Shown here: positions 32,875-42,243 of the stretch, one piece after another
Numbering within the stretch: position 1 is the stretch's first letter
Layout of the letters: each line of letters opens with the position of its first letter
Origin: Bradyrhizobium sp. KBS0727
Lineage (GTDB): Bacteria > Pseudomonadota > Alphaproteobacteria > Rhizobiales > Xanthobacteraceae
Length of the DNA stretch: 64,000 nucleotides
Assembly: GCF_005937885.2 (NCBI RefSeq)
Contig: NZ_CP042176.1
Location: 3,715,501-3,779,500 of the forward strand
Direction of reading: 5' to 3'
Position numbers and translations under genes: made by a program
Notes under the pieces: generated by a model
The model's input: only the letters and a program-made list of their open reading frames with translations
Databases searched by the model: none
Told to the model about the DNA's origin: nothing

Positions 32875-33214
32875 GCAGCCCGATCGCAAGACCCGACAGC
32901 GCAATATTGTAGAGCACGATGCCGAGGCCAGCCGCGATCAGCCCGCCGGTCAACAGCACGATCGAAGGCCGCATGACGTGAAGCGTCGCAATCACCAGCG
33001 CGACGATGCCGAACACCGAATTCTTGAACAGCGAGGTGGCGAGCGTCCGCGCCTTGCACAGCATGGTCTGGAGGCCGGCGTCGCAGGCCAGCGCCGTGGT
33101 GGAGAGTTCGACCGCGAGATAGCGCAGATACAGCGCGTAACCGACGGTCACGAAGCCGATCACCAACAGAAATTGCACCTGATAGGGCGTCAGCCGGAAC
33201 GGAGTTTTTTTCAT
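32834..33214 (-). CDS. Small four-helix membrane protein
   Basis: 126 residues with four hydrophobic helices (VQFLLVIGFVTVGYALYL; VFGIVALVIATL; IVLLTGGLIAAGLGIVL; LAIGLLILGF) and two cysteines in the first loop. No family is recognised. It is convergent with ndvC, overlapping its 3' end by 41 bases, so the two transcripts can pair. Confidence 0.7.
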   Translation of the reverse strand: MKKTPFRLTPYQVQFLLVIGFVTVGYALYLRYLAVELSTTALACDAGLQTMLCKARTLATSLFKNSVFGIVALVIATLHVMRPSIVLLTGGLIAAGLGIVLYNIALSGLAIGLLILGFARPAPATA

Positions 33215-33317
33215 CGCGGGAATATGCTCGGGAATGGCGCCGGGGACAAGCCGCGGCTTGCGGTGTCGGTGTCAAAAACGGTGAAAGATCGGCCGTAACG
33301 CATTGTGTAGACGAAGG

Positions 33318-34832
33318 TTATTGCGAGTTCTTTCGACCGAACATCGTCGAAATCGACGACGAAATTGACGACGTCGTTTCCGGCTTCTTGGGTTCCTCGA
33401 CGGGCGCTGTGGCCGCCGCCCGCTTCGACGTGCCGCGTTTGTGAGACGCGGGCTTGGAGGGCGGCGCCGGCGCCGGCGTGACATCGTCCCTGAACGAGAG
33501 CCGCTGGCCGTCGAAGACGGTGGTGTCGCAGGTGCGATTGTTTTCGGTCATGACCGCGCAGATCTTGGCGGCGGCGCCGGCGTCGTTGAGCGGGCCTGCC
33601 ACCAGGTGCAACTGCATGCCGAGCCCGTTGGTGCCTTCCTTGATCATGATGACCGGGCGTAGCGCCTGCAGCGACGCATTCGACCGCGACTTCAACAACC
33701 CGCGCCACAGCGCTCGCAGCCCGTTGACCGAATTGGCGGCGCCGAGATCGACCCCGAACTCGGTTCGCTGCAGGGCAACTTTCGGCGTGGCGGCGTCTTC
33801 CGCTTCCTCGTCGCTGGAAGGCGGTGCCGAGGCCACGACTTCCGGGATAGGGCTGGCCGTGACCGGGCTGACGGGCTTGTTCGGCTCGATCAGTTTTGTG
33901 GCGGAGGGGTCGGGCGGGGCCATGAACGATTTCGCGGCCACCAGCGGGGTCGCGGCCGCAGCCTTGGCGGCTTCCGGCTTGCCGGGATCGGTTTTGGCGG
34001 CATCGGCTTTGGCGACGTCTGCCTTGCCAGCATCGATCTTGCCAGCATCAGCTTTGGCAGCAGCATCCGCCTTGGCAATGTCAGCTTTGGCAACATCCAC
34101 CTTGGGTGCGTCGGTCCTGGCCGGCTCGAGTTTGGCCGGCTCGAGCTTCGCGACGTCGGATTTGGCGGCTTCTGCTTTGGCCGCGTCGGTCTTCTCGGCC
34201 TTGCCGGACTCTGTCTTGAGCGGGTCCTTGGCCACCGAGGCAACGGTGGCAGGGCTTGGCTCCGGAGCCGTGGCCTTCGTCGCCGGTTTTTCGGTCGTGG
34301 GTGCGGCGGTGGCGACCGGTCCGACGACCGGCGCAGGCGTCGTTGCGGCTGATGGTGCGGAGAGTGCGGGCGCGGGACCCGCCGCCGCTGCAGTAGGGGG
34401 AAGCTGCCGGATGAACGAGCCGGTGACGGAATCCAGCCCCTGTTCCAGGCTGGTAACGCGGGAATACAGCCGGTCGCGGTCGCCGTTCAGAGTATCGACC
34501 GCGCTGGCGAGACGCCGGGTCTCGCTCTGGTTTTCCTTCGCTGTCACCTGGATCTGCTGCGCCTGCCGGGACAGTTCGGCCGCCGCCATCTGCTCGCGCT
34601 TCAAGCCGAGCGACGACTGGTTGGCCATCACCGCCACCACCACGGCGCCGACCGCGCCGACGCCCCACGAGCCGAGCCGCCACAGCGCGCGACGGTCGAG
34701 GTCGTCTTCCTCCGCCAACAAGCCGCTCAGCAGGCCGCCGGTGTTATCGGTGTCGAAGTCGTCTGCGAGATGGTCTGAATCCCTGGCCAAGCGTTCCTGG
34801 CCCTCCCTCAGGCCTGCCGAATCACACGGCAA
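33318..34832 (-). CDS. Membrane protein with KADxAK repeats and SPOR-like end
   Basis: 504 residues. A cytoplasmic N-terminus (about 1-45) is followed by a transmembrane helix (WGVGAVGAVVVAVMAN) and a coiled coil (about 80-135). A low-complexity Ala/Lys/Asp repeat follows (KADIAKADAAAKADAGKIDA and neighbours, about 180-280). The C-terminal domain of about 90 residues has GLRALWRGLLKSR and LHLVAGPLNDAGAAAKICAV, resembling a SPOR fold. SPOR proteins bind denuded glycan at division sites, so an envelope role is plausible. The stop lies 103 bases from the small membrane gene. Confidence 0.65.
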   Translation of the reverse strand: MPCDSAGLREGQERLARDSDHLADDFDTDNTGGLLSGLLAEEDDLDRRALWRLGSWGVGAVGAVVVAVMANQSSLGLKREQMAAAELSRQAQQIQVTAKENQSETRRLASAVDTLNGDRDRLYSRVTSLEQGLDSVTGSFIRQLPPTAAAAGPAPALSAPSAATTPAPVVGPVATAAPTTEKPATKATAPEPSPATVASVAKDPLKTESGKAEKTDAAKAEAAKSDVAKLEPAKLEPARTDAPKVDVAKADIAKADAAAKADAGKIDAGKADVAKADAAKTDPGKPEAAKAAAATPLVAAKSFMAPPDPSATKLIEPNKPVSPVTASPIPEVVASAPPSSDEEAEDAATPKVALQRTEFGVDLGAANSVNGLRALWRGLLKSRSNASLQALRPVIMIKEGTNGLGMQLHLVAGPLNDAGAAAKICAVMTENNRTCDTTVFDGQRLSFRDDVTPAPAPPSKPASHKRGTSKRAAATAPVEEPKKPETTSSISSSISTMFGRKNSQ

Positions 34833-34949
34833 ACATTAACAGGAAATCCGGCGTGTTCCTGAATCCGGAGCTTTGCGGGGTGGCGAATCGGTTTGATCTG
34901 CCACGGAAAACAATTAAAGAGGCCGGCGCCATCCGACGTGTTCGCTATA

Positions 34950-35004
34950 GCGTTTTCGAGCGAAGTGGATGCCGGTTCGTGTAAAGAAAACGCGTCAAAA
35001 CAAG
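34950..35004 (+). repeat. Palindrome-bordered intergenic repeat, copy 2
   Basis: Reads GCGTTTTCGAGCGAAGTGGA and later GAAAACGCGTCAAAACAAG; related to 27510-27564 in inverse orientation. It lies 56 bases upstream of glmU, so it may be part of its leader. Confidence 0.6.
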
Positions 35005-35059
35005 AGAGTGGAGCCCGGTTCTGATTCAATCATAACCAAAAGGGGCTCCAGGGATCAAA

Positions 35060-36418
35060 ATGACGGCTCGTTCCAGCCTGACGGTAGTGCTTGCGGCCGG
35101 TGAGGGCACGCGCATGCGATCGGCGCTGCCGAAGGTGCTGCATCCCGTCGCCTCCCAGTCGCTGCTGGCCCATGTGCTGGATGCGGCCCCGCACGGCGCG
35201 GGGGCCGCGCTTGCGGTCGTGGTCGGGCCGAACCACAAGGCGGTCGCCGACGAGGTGGCGCGGGTCCGCCCGGATGCGGCGACCTTCATCCAGGCCGAAC
35301 GGCTCGGCACCGCCCATGCAGTGCTGGCGGCGCGCGAGGCGATTGCCCGCGGCGCCGACGATTTGCTGGTGGCGTTCGGCGATACGCCTTTGATCTCGGC
35401 CGAAACCTTCGCACGGCTGCGCGCGCCGCTCGCCAACGGCGCGGCGCTCGCCGTGCTCGGCTTCCGCGCCGCCGATCCGACCGGCTATGGCCGCCTGCTG
35501 CTCGAAGGCGACCACCTGGTGGCGATCCGCGAGCATGCCGATGCTACGCCCGAGGAACGCAAGGTGACGCTGTGCAACGCCGGGGTAATGGCGTTCGACG
35601 GCCGCCTTGCGCTCGAGATCATCAACAAGATCGGCAATGCCAACAGCAAGCGCGAGTATTATCTGGTCGATGCGGTAGCCATTGTCAGGCAAATGGGATT
35701 GGAGGCCGTCGTGATCGAAACCAACGAGGATGAAGTGCGCGGGATCAACAACAAGGCCCAGCTCGCAGAGGCGGAAGCTGTGATGCAGGCGCGGCTGCGC
35801 CAGGCCGCCCTCGACGCCGGCGTGACGCTGATCGCGCCCGAGACGGTGTTTTTCTCAGCCGACACCACGTTCGGCAGCGATGTCACCATCGAGCCGTTCG
35901 TGGTGATCGGTCCCGGCGTCAGCATCGGCGACGGAACCGTGATCCATTCGTTCAGCCACATCGTACAGTCATCGATCGGCAAGAACGTGCAGATCGGCCC
36001 CTATGCGCGGATGCGGCCCGGCACTTCGATGGGCGATGGCTCCAAGCTCGGCAATTTCGTCGAGACCAAAGCCGCGACCATCGAGGCCGGCGCCAAGGTC
36101 AATCACCTGTCCTATGTCGGCGACGCCCATGTCGGCGCCAAGGCCAATCTCGGCGCCGGCACCATCACCTGCAACTATGACGGTTTTGCCAAGAACAAGA
36201 CCATCATCGGTGCCGGCGCCTTCATCGGCACCAACACCTCGCTGGTCGCCCCCGTGAAGATCGGCACCGGCGCCTATATCGGCTCCGGCTCGGTGATCAC
36301 CCGCGACGTGCCCGACGACGCCATGGCGGTCGAGCGCAGCCCGCAAAGCATCCGCGAAGGCGGGGCGACGCGCTATCGCGAGTTGAAGATGCGCGGCAAG
36401 AAACCGAAGGAAGGCTAG
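35060..36418 (+). CDS. glmU: Bifunctional GlmU: UDP-GlcNAc pyrophosphorylase and GlcN-1-P acetyltransferase
   Basis: 452 residues. The N-terminal pyrophosphorylase has LAAGEGTRMRSALPKVLHPV and FGDTPLI; the C-terminal half is a left-handed beta-helix of hexapeptide repeats (for example GDGTVIHSFSHIVQSSIGKN, KTIIGAGAFIGTNTSLVAP) with the NYDGFAKNKT catalytic loop. It makes UDP-N-acetylglucosamine for peptidoglycan and lipopolysaccharide. glmS lies 6.2 kb downstream; the two are often adjacent, and here a rearranged segment separates them. Confidence 0.97.
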   Translation: MTARSSLTVVLAAGEGTRMRSALPKVLHPVASQSLLAHVLDAAPHGAGAALAVVVGPNHKAVADEVARVRPDAATFIQAERLGTAHAVLAAREAIARGADDLLVAFGDTPLISAETFARLRAPLANGAALAVLGFRAADPTGYGRLLLEGDHLVAIREHADATPEERKVTLCNAGVMAFDGRLALEIINKIGNANSKREYYLVDAVAIVRQMGLEAVVIETNEDEVRGINNKAQLAEAEAVMQARLRQAALDAGVTLIAPETVFFSADTTFGSDVTIEPFVVIGPGVSIGDGTVIHSFSHIVQSSIGKNVQIGPYARMRPGTSMGDGSKLGNFVETKAATIEAGAKVNHLSYVGDAHVGAKANLGAGTITCNYDGFAKNKTIIGAGAFIGTNTSLVAPVKIGTGAYIGSGSVITRDVPDDAMAVERSPQSIREGGATRYRELKMRGKKPKEG

Positions 36419-36428
36419 GCCCCCGACG

Positions 36429-36689
36429 TCAATGGCCCGGATGGATGGCCCCGTTGAGGTGGATGCAGGCGAGGATGGCAAACACGTAGTCCTGCAGGAA
36501 TGCGACCAGCAGTTCGAGCGCGGTGAGCGCGACGGTGAGCCCCAGCGGCAGCACACCGCCGATCCAGCCGATGGCGCCGAACGCGACGCCGAGCATCGCG
36601 ATAAAGCCCGCGAACACTTTTAGCGCGATGTGGCCGGCCAGCATATTGGCGAACAGGCGCAGGCTGTGCGGATGCTGCGGTGCGCCGCG
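36429..36689 (-). pseudogene. ATP synthase subunit a (atpB) C-terminal remnant
   Basis: The frame from 36689 reads HPHSLRLFANMLAGHIALKV and ends CIHLNGAIHPGH. SLRLFANMLAGH (with the essential Arg) and the terminal LN.A.HPGH are signature parts of F0 subunit a. The first three or four transmembrane helices and the start codon are missing, with an in-frame stop upstream. It begins 11 bases after glmU on the opposite strand. Confidence 0.75.
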
Positions 36690-36844
36690 CTATTCTTGGA
36701 CCTGATGCTGGTAAATCTGGCTCAGAGCAACCATAGTCGTGGTGTCACAATTCCGGATAGATTCACCGTCGTCGATGATGTGGCCTGTCCGCCGTCAGCG
36801 CCGGTCATTTGCGGAAATGTTGCTCGGACAACCGGAGGCCCGTC

Positions 36845-37525
36845 ATGTCTCATATCGATTCCAACGAGGCAAAGCCCCGACGCACATTCGATCCCGCCGA
36901 AATGGGCGCCATCGCTCATCTCTACCGTGGAGAAGTCTATCGCTCGACGATCTGGCGAACGCGGCTCGACAACACGACCAATTGGTCGATTGTCACGATG
37001 GGCATCGCGCTGTCGACGACCTTTTCCAGCCCGGAGGCTTCGCCGCTGCCACTCCTGCTCGTAGGGCTGCTGATTGCGGTGTTTCTCGGTATGGAAGCGC
37101 GGCGTTATCGCTACTTCAATGTCTGGCGCGCCCGAACTCGCTGGCTAGAGACGAATTTCTACGCGCCAATATTGACCGGTGAAGCGCGCGACAACAGCTG
37201 GCAGGTGGTTCTCGCGCACGACTACACCGCGCCTCGCCATCACATTTCGTTTCTCCGCGCTGCAGGGCGGCGGTTACGTCGCAACTACGTCTGGATTCTC
37301 GTCGTTCAGGCAGTTGCCTATTACGGCAAAATAGCAATCCATCCGACGCCTGCGGCGACCTTGGCAGAATTTGTCGATCGCGCCGCCGTCGGCCCGATTC
37401 CCGGCTGGGTGGTCCTGATAGTGGGCTTTGTCTACAATTTCGGCTGGCTCGCGTTCGCGCTCGGCACGATGTGGCTCGACCGGCGCACGCACGGGGCTAA
37501 CCGCGACGCGGTGGCGATGGGTTAG
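36845..37525 (+). CDS. DUF2270 membrane protein
   Basis: 226 residues from the ATG at 36845. It begins with a polar segment (EMGAIAHLYRGEVYRSTIWR) characteristic of DUF2270, then two adjacent hydrophobic helices (NWSIVTMGIALSTTF; LLLVGLLIAVFLGMEARRYR), a cytoplasmic domain and two more helices. Function of the family is unknown. Confidence 0.8.
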   Translation: MSHIDSNEAKPRRTFDPAEMGAIAHLYRGEVYRSTIWRTRLDNTTNWSIVTMGIALSTTFSSPEASPLPLLLVGLLIAVFLGMEARRYRYFNVWRARTRWLETNFYAPILTGEARDNSWQVVLAHDYTAPRHHISFLRAAGRRLRRNYVWILVVQAVAYYGKIAIHPTPAATLAEFVDRAAVGPIPGWVVLIVGFVYNFGWLAFALGTMWLDRRTHGANRDAVAMG

Positions 37526-37726
37526 TGAGCGGGAGCCGGGGCTGACCTAATTCGTCAGCGCCATAGGCGACTTGAAACCCCGTCACCGGACATGAATTTC
37601 GGTGCATTTAATTAACTGACCCTAATCTTTGCGTGCATCCTCGCAGAGGCCGAACTCAAGCAGGGGTGAGAACGGAAAGCGCCAAACGGGGAAATAAGTC
37701 CACTGGCACCGTAATTCCGTAATTCT

Positions 37727-37831
37727 GATGATGCGATGGCGGTCGAGCGCAGCCCGCAAAGTATCCGCGAAGGCGGGGCGACAAAGTATCGCGAGCTGAA
37801 GACGCGGGGGAAAAAACCGAAGGAAGACTAA
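37727..37831 (+). pseudogene. Second, diverged copy of the glmU 3' end
   Basis: 105 bases matching 36314-36418, same reading frame and length to the stop. Differences are mostly at third codon positions (for example GAC/GAT, AGC/AGT), with Arg to Lys changes, giving DDAMAVERSPQSIREGGATK then YREL and KKPKED. The divergence pattern shows a homologous gene from another lineage or an old duplication, not a fresh copy. Confidence 0.8.
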
Positions 37832-37981
37832 ATATTCCTGCGCCCCAAGGCAGACGATGTCATTGTGGTCGTCTGCCAAACGCAGTCTACCCGTCATGCC
37901 CGCACCGCCAATTCCTTTGGGCTCGTCGGTCTGGCTTCCCTGTTCAGGATGTATCGAATTTACGAGAGTAGGGGCGATCTG

Positions 37982-39115
37982 ATGCTACGTCTGATTCTCT
38001 CGATCTGGTTGCACCCGTTGGATGCCATAGTTGCGTCGGCCTTCGCGCGGATCTGCGTAATCCTGGCACTGCTTGCCTTCTGCGTCCCGGGATCGTCGGC
38101 GCAGGGAAGTGCCTCGAAGCTCCGCGTGGCCACGCGAGTGGTGGCACCCATGGTCATCGAGGACAAGGGTGCCCTCCGAGGATTCAGCATTGATCTCTGG
38201 AACAGCATTTCGGCACGGCTAAATCGTGAGACGGAATACCTTGTCATGTCCGACGTGGGTGAGGTGCTGGATGCCGTGGGAAACGGTCGGGCTGATCTCG
38301 GCATTGCGGCTATTTCGATCACCTCAGAACGCGAGAGCCGGTTCGATTTCTCCCAGCCGATCCTGAATGCCGGCCTGCAAATCCTGGTGCGCGGCGCCGC
38401 CGAGAATGCCGAGCCAAGTCCGGTGCATCTGATGAGATTGTTCTTCTCCCGCACCCTCCTGATCTGGCTCGGCATCGCGTTGCTTCTGATCATGATCCCC
38501 GCACATCTGGTCTGGGTGGTGGAGCGACACCATCGCAACGGAATCGTTCCAAGCAAAAACTATTTTCCGGGAATTTTCCATGCGATGTTCTGGGCCGCGG
38601 GCACCCTCGCGACACAGGCCGACCAGATGCCCCGGCACTGGATGGCCCGGATTGTTGCGGTGCTTTGGATGTTTACGGCGGTAGTGTTCGTGGCCTTCTA
38701 TACCGCGCAGCTCACGGCATCACTGACCGTGCAAAAAATCAGGGGATCGATCAATGGGCCGCAGGATCTGGTTGGCCGGAATGTCGGCACGACGCGAGCC
38801 AGCACGGCCGCCGCCTATCTGAGTGAGAACAAAGCTCAGGTCCGTGAGTTCGAGAGCCTTGATGCCGTCTACGACGCACTGCTGGAAAAGCAGGTCGACG
38901 CCGTCGTGTTTGATGGGCCGGCGATCCTCTATTACGTAGCGCATGACGGTAAGGGATTGGCGCAAGTCGTCGGCGGTGTATTCCACAAGGAAGACTACGG
39001 TATCGTCTTCCCAACCGACAGTCCGTTGCGCAAGCAGGTGAATGAAGCGCTCCTGGCATTGCGCGAAAACGGCAGATACCAAAAGATCTACGATGAGTGG
39101 TTCGGCAAAAACTAG
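37982..39115 (+). CDS. Ionotropic glutamate receptor-like ligand-gated channel
   Basis: 377 residues. A hydrophobic leader (about 20-40) is followed by the first half of a bacterial substrate-binding domain (about 47-140: RGFSIDLWNSI, LGIAAISITSERESRFDFSQ). Next come M1 (about 157-178), a re-entrant pore segment (about 195-217: FHAMFWAAGTLATQADQMPR), M3 (about 222-245) running into YTAQLTASLTV, and the second half of the binding domain (250-377). This insertion of a pore into a binding domain is the GluR0/iGluR architecture. The pore lacks TVGYG, so it is not a standard potassium filter. Ligand and ion selectivity are unknown. It lies between glmU and glmS remnants. Confidence 0.8.
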   Translation: MLRLILSIWLHPLDAIVASAFARICVILALLAFCVPGSSAQGSASKLRVATRVVAPMVIEDKGALRGFSIDLWNSISARLNRETEYLVMSDVGEVLDAVGNGRADLGIAAISITSERESRFDFSQPILNAGLQILVRGAAENAEPSPVHLMRLFFSRTLLIWLGIALLLIMIPAHLVWVVERHHRNGIVPSKNYFPGIFHAMFWAAGTLATQADQMPRHWMARIVAVLWMFTAVVFVAFYTAQLTASLTVQKIRGSINGPQDLVGRNVGTTRASTAAAYLSENKAQVREFESLDAVYDALLEKQVDAVVFDGPAILYYVAHDGKGLAQVVGGVFHKEDYGIVFPTDSPLRKQVNEALLALRENGRYQKIYDEWFGKN

Positions 39116-39181
39116 GCGCCGCCGGTCATCATCGGGACCGGCACCTTCAAGGCCCGTCGTCACCGACGAGAATGAGAAGGC

Positions 39182-41746
39182 TCACGTGCTTGCTCCGGTG
39201 CCGCTTGTGGTTGGGTTGCGCGGCAGGGTGATCTTGAATTCGGTGTATTCGCCGGGCCGGGTATCGACCTCAATCGACCCGGTGTGCTGCTTGACGACAA
39301 TGTCGTGGCTCAGCGAGAGACCAAGACCGGTTCCTTCGCCGGGTGGCTTGGTCGTAAAGAACGGGTTGAATATCTTATCGATCACGTCGGCGGGAATGCC
39401 GCCGCCGTTGTCCCGAATCCTGATCTCAACGCGGTCGCCAAGGTTCTTGGTCGCAGCCGCCAGGGTAGGCTCGTAGCCATTAAGTTTCGTTTCCGTCTTG
39501 CGCTTCGTTGCCGCATAGAAACCGTTCGAAATCAGGTTGAGAAGGACCCGCGTCATCTCCTGCGGAAACAGATCGACCCTGCCGATGGTTGGATCAAAAG
39601 ACCGCTCCAGGTTCATCTTGAATTCCTGATTTTCGGCTCGGGCACCGTGATAGGCAAGGTTGAGGCATTCCTCCACAAGGCCGTTGAGATTGACCTGCCG
39701 ACGCTCGGTGGAACCCTCGCGGGAATGCAGCAGCATGTTCTTGACGATCAGGTCGGCGCGCTTGCCGTGTTGCACCACTTTTTCGAGATTCCCTTTCAGC
39801 ATGTGGGTAAGTTCGTCCGTCTCCGCGCGCGTCTTGTCGTCGAGCGACGCGGGCTTGAGCACGTCGTCAAGTTCCTCGACGAGTTCCGCTGACAGAGCGG
39901 AGAAATTATTGACGAAATTGAGCGGGTTCTTGATCTCGTGTGCAATGCCCGCGGTGAGCTGGCCGAGCGACGCCAGTTTCTCGGTTTGAATGAGGCGATC
40001 CTGCGCGGTGCGCAAGTCGTTGAGCGACTGCGACAACTCCTTGGTGCGTTGCTGCACCTGTTCGAACATGCGGACATTGCCGATCGCGATCACCGCCTGA
40101 TCGGCGAAAGTCTGCAGCAGAGCAATCTGTTTATCGCTGAACGGATGGACTTCGGTGCGGCGGAGAACGATCGCTCCGATGCTATCGCCCTCACGCAACA
40201 TCGGCACGCTGAGGATAGTGCGGTGACCCATGCGTTGCGACAGTTCGCGGCCGTCGGGAAATTCGTCGCCTTCGGCGAGGAGGTCGTGCACGTGCACCGG
40301 CTTCTGGTCGACAAAGGCGCGGCCGGCGGTCCATCCTCGGTTGATCGGCCATTTGTCGATACTCATCGGTATCGGACCATGGTGCGCGCTGATACGCAAC
40401 TGATCGCCATCCCTTAGCAGTACGACGGAGTCATAGGCATCGCAAAGCTCGCAGGCATTTTCCACAATAGCCCTGAGGACCGGCCCAACATCGGTCGGCG
40501 AGGAAGCGATGACCTTCAGAATATTGGCGCTTCCGGTCTGGTAGGTCAGCGCCTCCGTGAGATCGCGGGTCTTCGCCTGTACCTCGTCGAACAGCCTTAC
40601 GTTCTCGATAGCAATCGCTGCCTGGTCGGCAAATGTCGTGACCAATTCGATCTGTTTGTCGGTGAATGGGCGCGCTTCGGAGCGTGACAGGGTAAGGACG
40701 CCAATCGGCACACCCTCGCGCAGCATCGGAATGCCGAGAGCGGTGCGGAATTGATCCAGGCCGATTTCCGACGTGAAGGTGTATTCCGGATCGTCCGACA
40801 CGTCCGGAATGTGAACCAGCTTGCCTTCAAGAAGCGCGCGGCCGGCCACAGAACCTCTGCTTGGTTCGACCGGAATGCGCCTGACAACGTCCAGGAATTT
40901 GCGCGAGAAGCCAAAGGCCTCCGCCCGATAGAACACTCCCTGGTCCTGCCGCGTGATCGTCCCATTGTCGGCTTCGCAGAGCCGCGCCGCCGATTCAACC
41001 AGCGTTTGCAGGACCGTCTGCAAGTCGAAGGTCGAGCGGCTGATGACTTTCAACACGTCGGCCGTCGCGGTCTGCTGTTGCAGCGATTCGCGCAAGTCCT
41101 CTGTGCGCGCCTGAACTTCATCGAACAGCCGTACGTTCTCGATAGCGATCACGGCTTGCGCCGCAAAGGTCGAAACAAGCTCGATCTGCTCTCCGGTGAA
41201 CGGCTTAACAACGCTGCGCATCAGCGCAATAACACCGATGGGCACGCTTTCTCGTTGAAGAGGAATGCCGAGCATGGTGCGGTATTTGCCTTTGCTCTGG
41301 TACTCGATCGCCGAATACTCGGGATCGGTCAGGCAGTCCGGGATATGAATGGTGGTCTGCTCCAGCGCGGTGCGGCCGATCAGCGTGCCGCGCCCGGGAC
41401 GGATGGGATGGCTGGACGCGTAGTTGACAAAATCAGGCGCAGTATTGGTCGTGGCGGCGACATGGTACTCGTCACCATCGCGCTTGTAGATCAAGGCATA
41501 TTCGGCGTCGCAAAGCCGGCTAGCGGTCTGCACAATGCTGTCGAGGACAGGCTGAAGTTCGAAAGCGGATCGATTAATGACATCGAGAATGCCGCTGGTC
41601 GCTTTCTGCCGCTCCAGCGCTTGCGTCAGTTCACGCCGAAGGGTTGCGATGATTTTTTCAGGATTGGCGGCTCCAGCGGTCGCAGGTTTGTGCGCCCGCT
41701 TAGGCCTGGCCGCAAGTTTATGAACCGCTCGCTCGCGCTTGGCCAT
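39182..41746 (-). CDS. Sensor histidine kinase with three GAF domains
   Basis: 854 residues. After a basic N-terminus and short coiled coil there are three similar GAF domains (about 60-215, 235-395, 405-570), each ending in a QIELV..FA.QAVIAIEN-like signature. Next is a HisKA domain with GIAHEIKNPLNFVNNF (catalytic His), then HATPase with NLISNGFYA, DNGGGIP and GTGLGLSL. No receiver and no transmembrane helices, so it is a soluble sensor. Domain ligands are unknown. No regulator gene is adjacent. Confidence 0.9.
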   Translation of the reverse strand: MAKRERAVHKLAARPKRAHKPATAGAANPEKIIATLRRELTQALERQKATSGILDVINRSAFELQPVLDSIVQTASRLCDAEYALIYKRDGDEYHVAATTNTAPDFVNYASSHPIRPGRGTLIGRTALEQTTIHIPDCLTDPEYSAIEYQSKGKYRTMLGIPLQRESVPIGVIALMRSVVKPFTGEQIELVSTFAAQAVIAIENVRLFDEVQARTEDLRESLQQQTATADVLKVISRSTFDLQTVLQTLVESAARLCEADNGTITRQDQGVFYRAEAFGFSRKFLDVVRRIPVEPSRGSVAGRALLEGKLVHIPDVSDDPEYTFTSEIGLDQFRTALGIPMLREGVPIGVLTLSRSEARPFTDKQIELVTTFADQAAIAIENVRLFDEVQAKTRDLTEALTYQTGSANILKVIASSPTDVGPVLRAIVENACELCDAYDSVVLLRDGDQLRISAHHGPIPMSIDKWPINRGWTAGRAFVDQKPVHVHDLLAEGDEFPDGRELSQRMGHRTILSVPMLREGDSIGAIVLRRTEVHPFSDKQIALLQTFADQAVIAIGNVRMFEQVQQRTKELSQSLNDLRTAQDRLIQTEKLASLGQLTAGIAHEIKNPLNFVNNFSALSAELVEELDDVLKPASLDDKTRAETDELTHMLKGNLEKVVQHGKRADLIVKNMLLHSREGSTERRQVNLNGLVEECLNLAYHGARAENQEFKMNLERSFDPTIGRVDLFPQEMTRVLLNLISNGFYAATKRKTETKLNGYEPTLAAATKNLGDRVEIRIRDNGGGIPADVIDKIFNPFFTTKPPGEGTGLGLSLSHDIVVKQHTGSIEVDTRPGEYTEFKITLPRNPTTSGTGAST

Positions 41747-42243
41747 GAAACAGCGCCCCCCAGCCGGAAAGCCACTAAATCAAGCCAATGTTACTCAATC
41801 GCCGTGCGTCCGTATAGCCCGGCGATTCGCGGTAACCGCCTCCGAGCGCGACCATTCTCGGGGCACGGTCATCAGCCAGCAGCTATGCTGCAAGGACGAA
41901 TTCATTTCTCGCTCTGCGACAAATCAACCCGTCGGTCAAATCACCAAAAGTCTGTCCAGCCCCTCGCGAAAAAATATTTCGCTTTGGCCGTCGGGCAAAT
42001 CAGTGGTTCAACTCCGCCCGTCTACCGCGACAAGAGGGGCGATCGCGATCGTCACGACCGTGCGGTGGGATGCGGTGGACGCGAAGGCTGCGACTGACGA
42101 GCGCGGCATTTGCGTACGGTGAAGTCGTATGGGCCTGACGCCCCGGTGCTGGCGTCAAGTCGTGCGGGAACGAAAGTTCTCGCCGGTGATGGTGGCAAGC
42201 AAGCCGGTCACCAGGGCGATCACGTATAAGCCGTAAAGCCATT
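41747..42243. other. Repeat-rich intergenic region
   Basis: No gene supported. The stretch from about 41930 (AGTCTGTCCAGCCCCTCGCG onward) resembles, from memory, a mosaic sequence found many times in Bradyrhizobium genomes, whose chance ORFs are often annotated as short hypothetical proteins. The open frames here fit that and are not called as genes. Confidence 0.45.

Noticed and set aside
33454..34839. 461-codon plus-strand ORF opposite the SPOR-like gene
   Set aside because: Mirror of the repeat-rich coding strand; Ala/Ser-rich with no ribosome site.
41739..42122. 127-codon ORF in the intergenic region after the histidine kinase
   Set aside because: It lies in what looks like a dispersed repeat, the composition is not protein-like, and similar chance ORFs recur in this genus to my memory.
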